Shown here piece after piece: positions 4,615 to 8,697 of a DNA stretch of 8,697 nt; the first letter of the stretch is position 1, and every line of letters begins with the position of its first letter. The notes below the pieces were generated by a model. The model was given only the letters and a program-made list of their open reading frames with translations, was not told where the DNA came from and ran no database searches. Made by a program: the position numbers and the translations under genes. This DNA is from CAYLXU01 sp964388055 (lineage in GTDB: Bacteria; Patescibacteriota; Minisyncoccia; UBA6257; JACRHW01), in contig CAYLXU010000038.1 in assembly GCA_964388055.1 (NCBI GenBank), positions 1 to 8,697 on the forward strand, in the 5' to 3' direction.

Positions 4615-4643
4615 TTGTCAAAATATAGAAATTGTGATATAAT
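4615..4643 (+). promoter_or_regulatory. Promoter of the disulfide-formation operon
   Basis: TTGTCA (4615-4620), exactly 17 nt, then TATAAT (4638-4643) preceded by TTGTGA. The hexamer ends only 8 nt before ATG 4652, so the transcript should start within a few bases of the start codon. Confidence 0.75.
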
Positions 4644-4651
4644 GTTAAATT

Positions 4652-5389
4652 ATGGAACAAGAACTTCAACATATAAACAAAAAAGATCGTTATGAGTTGC
4701 GTCAGGAGGAAAAACGGAAGGCAGCTCAGACATTCCAAAGAGAGCGTACAGTGAAGCGCTTTGCGTTATGGGGAGGGGTTGTCGTGATTCTTATAGGAGG
4801 AGTGTTTGGCATGATTAAACTTGGATCTTCTTCTCCTCAGGGAAAGACGGCGCTTCTTGCAGATGTTGTTGCTCCTTCTGATTGGGCGAAAGGAAGAGAG
4901 GACGCAAGGGCAACTCTTGTTGAATATAGTGATTTTCAATGTCCTGCGTGCGGTGCATATTATCCTCTTGTAAAACGTATCAATGATGAGTTAGGGGATG
5001 ATGTCAGGTTTGCCTACCGTCATTTTCCACTTCCACAACACAAGAATGCAAAACCGGCAGCGTATGCAGCCGAAGCTGCAGGAAGGCAGGGAAAATTTTG
5101 GGAGATGCATGACAAAATTTTTGAGGGACAGGATAACTGGTCCGAATCTCCCCGAGCGGAAGAAATATTCATCCAATATGCAACAGATCTTGGGTTGGAT
5201 ATAGAGCGCTTTAAAACAGACGTGGGTTCAGATGAGATTCGCGCAAAAGTAGAAAACGATTATTCAAGCGGGGTTCGCTCTCAGGTCAATGCGACTCCGA
5301 CCTTTTTTCTAAACGGTAAAAGGATACAACCACGAAGTTATGATGATTTCAAAGACATTATCACAAAAGAAATTTCCAATCGTTCCTAG
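4652..5389 (+). CDS. Membrane-anchored DsbA-like thiol-disulfide oxidoreductase
   Basis: 245 residues. A charged N-terminal cytosolic part (1-36, rich in K, R and E) is followed by one membrane span (about 37-57), then an extracytoplasmic thioredoxin-fold domain. YSDFQCPACGAYYPL (92-106) carries the active site CPAC (C97, C100), and NATPTFF (213-219) carries the cis-proline (P216) next to the site. Between them is the helical insertion of DsbA-type proteins, including AAYAAEAAGRQGKFWEMHD. The protein should oxidise cysteine pairs in exported proteins and be re-oxidised by the VKOR-like partner encoded next, which overlaps it by 50 nt. CPAC differs from the CPHC of E. coli DsbA; related Gram-positive and CPR proteins vary here. 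No Shine-Dalgarno; the ATG follows the -10 by 8 nt. Confidence 0.92.
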   Translation: MEQELQHINKKDRYELRQEEKRKAAQTFQRERTVKRFALWGGVVVILIGGVFGMIKLGSSSPQGKTALLADVVAPSDWAKGREDARATLVEYSDFQCPACGAYYPLVKRINDELGDDVRFAYRHFPLPQHKNAKPAAYAAEAAGRQGKFWEMHDKIFEGQDNWSESPRAEEIFIQYATDLGLDIERFKTDVGSDEIRAKVENDYSSGVRSQVNATPTFFLNGKRIQPRSYDDFKDIITKEISNRS

Positions 5390-5846
5390 GTGGTTTATTG
5401 TTGTTTTTGTGGTGATAGGTTTTATTGGTTTTTTGGATGCGACATATCTTACCGCGGAGCACTATCTTGGTTTTGGATTAAATTGCAGCATTATTAATGG
5501 ATGTGAAGAGGTGACCACGAGTCCTTATTCTGTCGTGATGGGATTTCCGGTTGCGCTGTATGGCGCGATGTATTATCTCTTACTTTTTTTGCTTGGGGTC
5601 ATGTATTTGGATAGTGGGAAAGATATAGTATTGTATTTTGCGATGCTGTTTACTCCGCTTGGGTTTTTCGCCTCTCTTTGGTTTTTATACCTTCAGGTTT
5701 TTGTAATTAAAGCATTGTGTCTCTATTGCTTAGTATCTGCGGGTACCTCTACTACACTTTTTGCACTCGGCATATATTATTGGCATCTTCTTGCCAAGGG
5801 TATAGATGTGTCAGCTGTAAAAAGAGTGGATAGCGTAAGTGCGTAA
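5340..5846 (+). CDS. VKOR-like quinone-dependent disulfide-generating membrane protein
   Basis: 168 residues with four hydrophobic segments (about 17-37, 66-88, 95-121, 124-149). The four redox cysteines of the family are present: the loop pair C49 and C55 (NCSIINGC), with S61, and the CXXC pair C127-LY-C130. Spacing is almost identical to the known cyanobacterial VKOR (C50/C56/S62 and C130/C133, recalled). VKOR homologues pass electrons from a DsbA-like partner to quinone, which regenerates the oxidant. The cyanobacterial protein carries its thioredoxin domain fused; here it is the separate gene upstream. The start lies 50 nt inside that gene (ATG 5340 or 5343), which implies coupled translation. 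No strong ribosome binding site is seen, so a later start near GTG 5409 cannot be excluded, but that would cut into the first span. Confidence 0.92.
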   Translation: MMISKTLSQKKFPIVPRWFIVVFVVIGFIGFLDATYLTAEHYLGFGLNCSIINGCEEVTTSPYSVVMGFPVALYGAMYYLLLFLLGVMYLDSGKDIVLYFAMLFTPLGFFASLWFLYLQVFVIKALCLYCLVSAGTSTTLFALGIYYWHLLAKGIDVSAVKRVDSVSA

Positions 5847-5871
5847 AGGGGAATATTTGGTTTGCGAGGAT

Positions 5872-5899
5872 CCGTTTTTAGAAACGGTTTTTTGTTTTG
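5872..5899 (+). terminator. Rho-independent terminator of the DsbA/VKOR operon
   Basis: CCGTTT (5872-5877) pairs with AAACGG (5882-5887) around loop TTAG, followed by TTTTTTGTTTTG. It lies 25 nt after the VKOR stop. Confidence 0.88.
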
Positions 5900-5938
5900 T
5901 AATAAATGAATAATCTTATGTGTTTCGAAAGTGTTATA

Positions 5939-5967
5939 TTTACACAATTATTTTTTTGTGGTAATAT
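5939..5967 (+). promoter_or_regulatory. Promoter of the USP/CDF operon
   Basis: TTTACA (5939-5944), exactly 17 nt, then TAATAT (5962-5967) preceded by TTTTTTTGTGG. The leader to ATG 6010 is about 36 nt and contains a ribosome binding site, unlike the near-leaderless genes around it. Confidence 0.7.
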
Positions 5968-5992
5968 ATAGATAGTACCTCGATAGCCAGGA

Positions 5993-5998
5993 AAGGAG
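5993..5998 (+). promoter_or_regulatory. Ribosome binding site deciding the USP-like start
   Basis: AAGGAG ends 11 nt before ATG 6010. The GTG at 5998 that would extend the frame overlaps this site, so ATG 6010 is preferred. Confidence 0.6.
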
Positions 5999-6009
5999 TG
6001 GATAGATAT

Positions 6010-6753
6010 ATGTTTGATGGAGTTTGTGCCCACTTTATTGATACCCCGCAGGGAAAAGATGAGCTTTCATATGCAGGGAACCTTGCGAAGATGCTTAATG
6101 TTCCACTGTTTGTGCACGTAAATAACGTCTCTTCTTTTGGAGATTTCTTAGATCTTGAGTCTTTGAAGAACTGTGTCATATCTCTTACGGGACTTCCCCC
6201 CTCTCACTTGCGGTATGGTTTCGATATGCATGAAGATTTTTCTGATATGAAGATGATTTTTGTGGGTAACGGTTTTTCTGTTGATCTGGGGAGGGAGGTT
6301 TCTCATCTTGTGCCTTTTTGGGAAAAGAGGCTGGCGAGAGGAGATTCTCTTAAGGTCGTCATTCCCTTTGGAGATGGTGAGTCGGGGATTCGGGCCGCAC
6401 GCATTGGCATACCCTTTGCAAAGCAAATTGGTTCCAATATTTTGTTGTGGCACACTACGTGGCGAGATGCTCAGGTTTCTTCTGAAGATATGCAGCTGCA
6501 TATGTGTGAGGATGCGAAAAATGTTCTCCGCACACTTAAGGGGATGTGTAGAAAAGGTTCGGTGCCTTTTGAGGTGCGTGTTGAAAGCGCGGATGATGTT
6601 TCTGAGGGTATTGTGCGCGCAGCGCTTTTTGAAGGTGCCTCACTTATTGTCATGGCGCGCGGGAATGAAACGGGAAGAGGAAGTTATCTAGATCAGGTAC
6701 TTGGACGCTCTTCGGTTCCCATATTGATTGCAAGAGAGGGTGCAGTGTCATGA
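6010..6753 (+). CDS. Tandem UspA-like (universal stress protein fold) protein
   Basis: 247 residues from ATG 6010, about twice a single USP domain. The second half (about 114-243) follows the UspA pattern: a first strand KVVIPFGDGESG (115-126), a helix with AARIGIPFAKQIG and strand ILLWHT, and near the end SLIVMARGNETGRG and VLGRSSVPILIA. The last part is a variant of the G-x2-G-x9-G-S/T nucleotide loop that precedes PVLVV in classic members. The first half (1-110) shows only the opening strand-helix of the fold (DELSYAGNLAKMLNVPLFVH) and is degenerate afterwards. USP proteins bind ATP or act as cytosolic regulators; here a link with the metal transporter is likely, because its stop overlaps the CDF start as ATGA. 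ATP binding is uncertain, as the loop is altered. Confidence 0.75.
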   Translation: MFDGVCAHFIDTPQGKDELSYAGNLAKMLNVPLFVHVNNVSSFGDFLDLESLKNCVISLTGLPPSHLRYGFDMHEDFSDMKMIFVGNGFSVDLGREVSHLVPFWEKRLARGDSLKVVIPFGDGESGIRAARIGIPFAKQIGSNILLWHTTWRDAQVSSEDMQLHMCEDAKNVLRTLKGMCRKGSVPFEVRVESADDVSEGIVRAALFEGASLIVMARGNETGRGSYLDQVLGRSSVPILIAREGAVS

Positions 6754-7991
6754 ACAAGAGGAGTGTTGTTTTTTCTCCTTATTTTGTGATGGCTGTTGTG
6801 CTTTTGATGTATATCGTGAAGGTGACTGCAAAGATAAGTATTGGTACGTACGTGAATTCCCCAGTTATTACAGGAGATGGATATCATAACGTGGCAGATA
6901 TTTTTGAGGCGTTTCTTGTAATTGCGGTAATTTTTTACGCAACGCGCCCGCAGAGCGATGACTATCCGTTTGGAAGAAAGAATGTCGAGAATATTTTTTC
7001 ACTCGCTGTTGGGACTGCTTTGTGCATTACGGCGTTTCAGCTGGCAATTCGTTGCGCGCTGCACCTTATTAGATATGTTCCCTCACTGGATGCGTGGATG
7101 CATTCTTGGGTGTCGATTCCAGAGCAGCATGCGCTTCTCATGGGGCCCCAGTATTTTTGGTATGTATTTTGTGTTACTGGTGGGAGCGCGTTTTTGTCGT
7201 TTCTTATAGGGAGGTATCAGATATACGTAGGCAGGAAGACATCGTCTGGTAGTCTCGTTGCAGACGGGTCGGAGACATTAAGTGATGGGCGAATTGAGTT
7301 TGCAGCGTTTGTCGGTGTCGTGGGAGAGTATTATTATGCGTCTCCATTTATTGAATATCCGCTTGGTCTTTTTGTTGCATTTCTTGTGTTTCGTACGGGA
7401 AGAGAGATTGCTGCAAAGGGATGGAATGCGCTTCTTCAACGTTCAATTGGAAAGGAAAAGGAAGACGGTATTCGTAACGTGGTAAAGGGAATTTGCGGGG
7501 TTGTGGATGTCGCTCAACTCAAAACGTTTCTTGCAGGAGAGCGTGTAGTATGTATCTTGAAGGTTATTACCAGGTGTGGGGAACGGACGAATATTGATAT
7601 AAAGTATGCTATCGCGAAGCATGTAGGGCGTTTTCTTGAGGATGAAGGATTTGAAGAGAGTGAGTTCTTTATTCGTTTTGACAAGCCAGAGCCCCATCGT
7701 CATCGTATCGCGTATGGTATGGTGCGTAATGGTAGCGTCGATCGTGTTTCGTTGTCTCTTCAGGCTTCTACTCACATTCGTGTGTGTGATGTGGAAGATG
7801 GGGTAGTGGTGCGTTGGAAAGATGAGGTTGCGCCGGTATCGGTAGAGGAAAAGGTGATTTTACTTGCGCGAAAGCGGGTTCAAGAGGTGCGTGTTTTTGG
7901 AAATAATGACACACATACGGAACTAGAGCGTTTGGGAATTCGCATGAAAAGAACAATTTCCACCTTGCCGGAAGTATTAGGGATATCATAG
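6750..7991 (+). CDS. CDF-family cation transporter with a C-terminal NifX-like domain
   Basis: 413 residues, longer than the usual 300. The N-terminal 215 residues hold about six spans. The TM2 metal motif DGYHNVAD (43-50) gives H46xxxD50 as in zinc-type CDF proteins. PFGRKNVE (73-80) replaces the usual HPYGHxRxE. In TM5, ADGSETLSD (171-179) has E175xxxD179 where HxxxD or DxxxD is usual. Residues about 235-310 fit the cytosolic dimerisation domain. The last 100 residues (HRIAYGMVRNG ... CDVEDGVVVRW ... EKVILLARKRVQEVRVFG ... LERLGIRMKRT) resemble the dinitrogenase FeMo-cofactor (NifX/NifB C-terminal) domain, which binds metal or metal clusters elsewhere. It should move a divalent metal across the membrane, probably outward. 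Substrate is not known. The start overlaps the USP-like stop by 4 nt and a strong terminator follows. Confidence 0.8.
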   Translation: MNKRSVVFSPYFVMAVVLLMYIVKVTAKISIGTYVNSPVITGDGYHNVADIFEAFLVIAVIFYATRPQSDDYPFGRKNVENIFSLAVGTALCITAFQLAIRCALHLIRYVPSLDAWMHSWVSIPEQHALLMGPQYFWYVFCVTGGSAFLSFLIGRYQIYVGRKTSSGSLVADGSETLSDGRIEFAAFVGVVGEYYYASPFIEYPLGLFVAFLVFRTGREIAAKGWNALLQRSIGKEKEDGIRNVVKGICGVVDVAQLKTFLAGERVVCILKVITRCGERTNIDIKYAIAKHVGRFLEDEGFEESEFFIRFDKPEPHRHRIAYGMVRNGSVDRVSLSLQASTHIRVCDVEDGVVVRWKDEVAPVSVEEKVILLARKRVQEVRVFGNNDTHTELERLGIRMKRTISTLPEVLGIS

Positions 7992-7996
7992 CAGGT

Positions 7997-8027
7997 AAAA
8001 CCCCAAAACGGGGTTTTTATTTTTTTG
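7997..8027 (+). terminator. Rho-independent terminator of the USP/CDF operon
   Basis: AAAACCCC (7997-8004) pairs with GGGGTTTT (8010-8017) around a 5-nt loop, followed by TATTTTTTT. It begins 5 nt after the CDF stop. Confidence 0.92.
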
Positions 8028-8035
8028 GGTTAGAT

Positions 8036-8064
8036 TTGAAAAGTGGGGGGTGGTGTGCTATTTT
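8036..8064 (+). promoter_or_regulatory. Promoter of the histidine-phosphatase gene
   Basis: TTGAAA (8036-8041), exactly 17 nt, then TATTTT (8059-8064) preceded by TGTGC, an extended -10. The leader to ATG 8099 is about 28 nt. Confidence 0.55.
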
Positions 8065-8084
8065 TTGGGTGGATCCTTGAGATT

Positions 8085-8092
8085 GGAGGTGA
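8085..8092 (+). promoter_or_regulatory. Strong ribosome binding site of the histidine-phosphatase gene
   Basis: GGAGGTGA, a perfect anti-SD match, ends 6 nt before ATG 8099. It selects 8099 over the in-frame ATGs at 8132, 8171 and 8177. Confidence 0.75.
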
Positions 8093-8098
8093 GGGTAG

Positions 8099-8697
8099 AT
8101 GTTCCGCTTTTCACGTCGAGTGGGAAAGGTAATGTCCATCTGGATTTCTCTACGCGAGTTTTTTAAGGGTATGTTCATGCAGCGTCCAGCGCTTCTTGTG
8201 ATTGTGCGACACGCCGAGTCGCTCAGGAATGCGGTCAAACGGGGAAACGTGTATATGCCCGACGATGAATCTGCATCTTTTGTGCTGGGGACCCCAGACC
8301 ACAGAATCCCGATTACCCCTGAAGGCCATAGACAGGCACGAGAAACTGGTGTTGTGTTGCGCGAAAAGTTTGGTATTTTTGATGTGGTCTATGATTCCGG
8401 ATATTTGCGTACGCAGGAAACGCTTGATGAAATCCTAAGTGCTTACACATCTGAAGAGCGGGCACGTATGAAAAGACGTATAAGCCACCTTCTTCGTGAG
8501 AGAGATTCTGGATATACCTACGATATGACAATGGATGAGGTAGATGAGCATTTTCCGTATTTTCGTGAATATTGGAAACAGTTTGGATATTTTTATTCAC
8601 GACCACCTGGTGGGGAGAGTCAGTCAGATGTATGTGAACGCGTGTTTCGGTTTATTGGCATGTTGTTTAAACAGCGAGCCGGAAAAAAGGTTTTGAT
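8099..8697 (+). CDS. Histidine phosphatase superfamily (phosphoglycerate-mutase-like) protein, 3' end missing
   Basis: The frame is open from ATG 8099 to the window edge (199 residues). The catalytic block LLVIVRHAES (32-41) holds R37, the phosphate-accepting H38 and E40, equal to the RHGE motif. ITPEGHRQA and YDSGYLRTQET follow, the latter matching the SPLxRAxQT motif with the second active-site arginine. RPPGGES holds the conserved PGGES before the second catalytic histidine, which would lie beyond the edge. The family includes cofactor-dependent phosphoglycerate mutases and broad phosphatases; the insertion of about 40 residues after RTQET with an RERDSG stretch points to a phosphatase-type member. 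The first 30 residues (MFRFSRRVGKVMSIWISLRE) form an extra basic, partly hydrophobic extension. Substrate unknown. Confidence 0.88.
   Translation, partial: MFRFSRRVGKVMSIWISLREFFKGMFMQRPALLVIVRHAESLRNAVKRGNVYMPDDESASFVLGTPDHRIPITPEGHRQARETGVVLREKFGIFDVVYDSGYLRTQETLDEILSAYTSEERARMKRRISHLLRERDSGYTYDMTMDEVDEHFPYFREYWKQFGYFYSRPPGGESQSDVCERVFRFIGMLFKQRAGKKVL

Noticed and set aside
5998..6009. GTG 5998 as start of the USP-like protein
   Set aside because: It overlaps the AAGGAG ribosome binding site that serves ATG 6010.
8202..8438. Plus-strand frame of 78 codons near the right end
   Set aside because: It is a shadow of the histidine-phosphatase frame, which carries the catalytic motifs and continues to the edge.
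1..8697. CRISPR arrays, insertion sequences, prophage or plasmid features
   Set aside because: I saw no spaced direct repeats, no transposase or integrase motifs and no terminal inverted repeats. The window reads as ordinary chromosomal sequence.

Overview
The window looks like part of a small, compact bacterial genome of the Patescibacteria (Candidate Phyla Radiation) kind, probably Parcubacteria-like. This is inferred from style and content, not from a marker gene. All supported genes lie on the + strand and are short. Gaps are tiny, and neighbours overlap by ATGA (1512-1515, 6750-6753) or by 50 nt (5340-5389). Each transcription unit seems to have its own promoter of the type TTTTGTGGTATNAT, often only 8-11 nt before the ATG. 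TGA acts as a stop throughout, so the TGA=Gly code of Gracilibacteria/Absconditabacteria is unlikely.

Layout. 1-142 is the tail of an unknown gene, followed by a terminator. A near-consensus promoter (228-256) then drives a non-coding RNA of about 194 nt (about 263-456), GC-rich against its flanks, with its own terminator; I could not assign it to a family. Next come a VIT1/CCC1-like metal transporter (581-1084) and a three-gene unit: a small unknown protein (1183-1515), a Maf-type nucleotide pyrophosphatase (1512-2093) and a secreted triheme c-type cytochrome (2112-2450). A 43-residue membrane protein (2510-2641) and UppP (2752-3528) follow, each between a terminator and a near-leaderless promoter. 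Then come a small KhpA-like protein (3618-3884), an M15-type peptidase (3962-4537), a membrane-anchored DsbA-like oxidase overlapping a VKOR-like protein (4652-5846), a tandem UspA-like protein overlapping an unusual CDF transporter with a NifX-like tail (6010-7991), and the start of a histidine-phosphatase gene (8099-end).

How they fit together. DsbA and VKOR form a complete extracytoplasmic disulfide-forming pair. UppP and the M15 peptidase serve the peptidoglycan cycle. The VIT1-like and CDF proteins handle divalent metals. The triheme cytochrome is the odd item, because a CPR-type cell would usually not be expected to carry multiheme electron carriers. No cytochrome maturation genes are in the window.

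The best candidate for something undescribed is the structured RNA at 263-456: a closing helix, an inner helix, a three-way junction and a loop pseudoknot can all be drawn by hand. Next are the consistent near-leaderless promoter architecture and the CDF/NifX-like fusion with an altered metal site.
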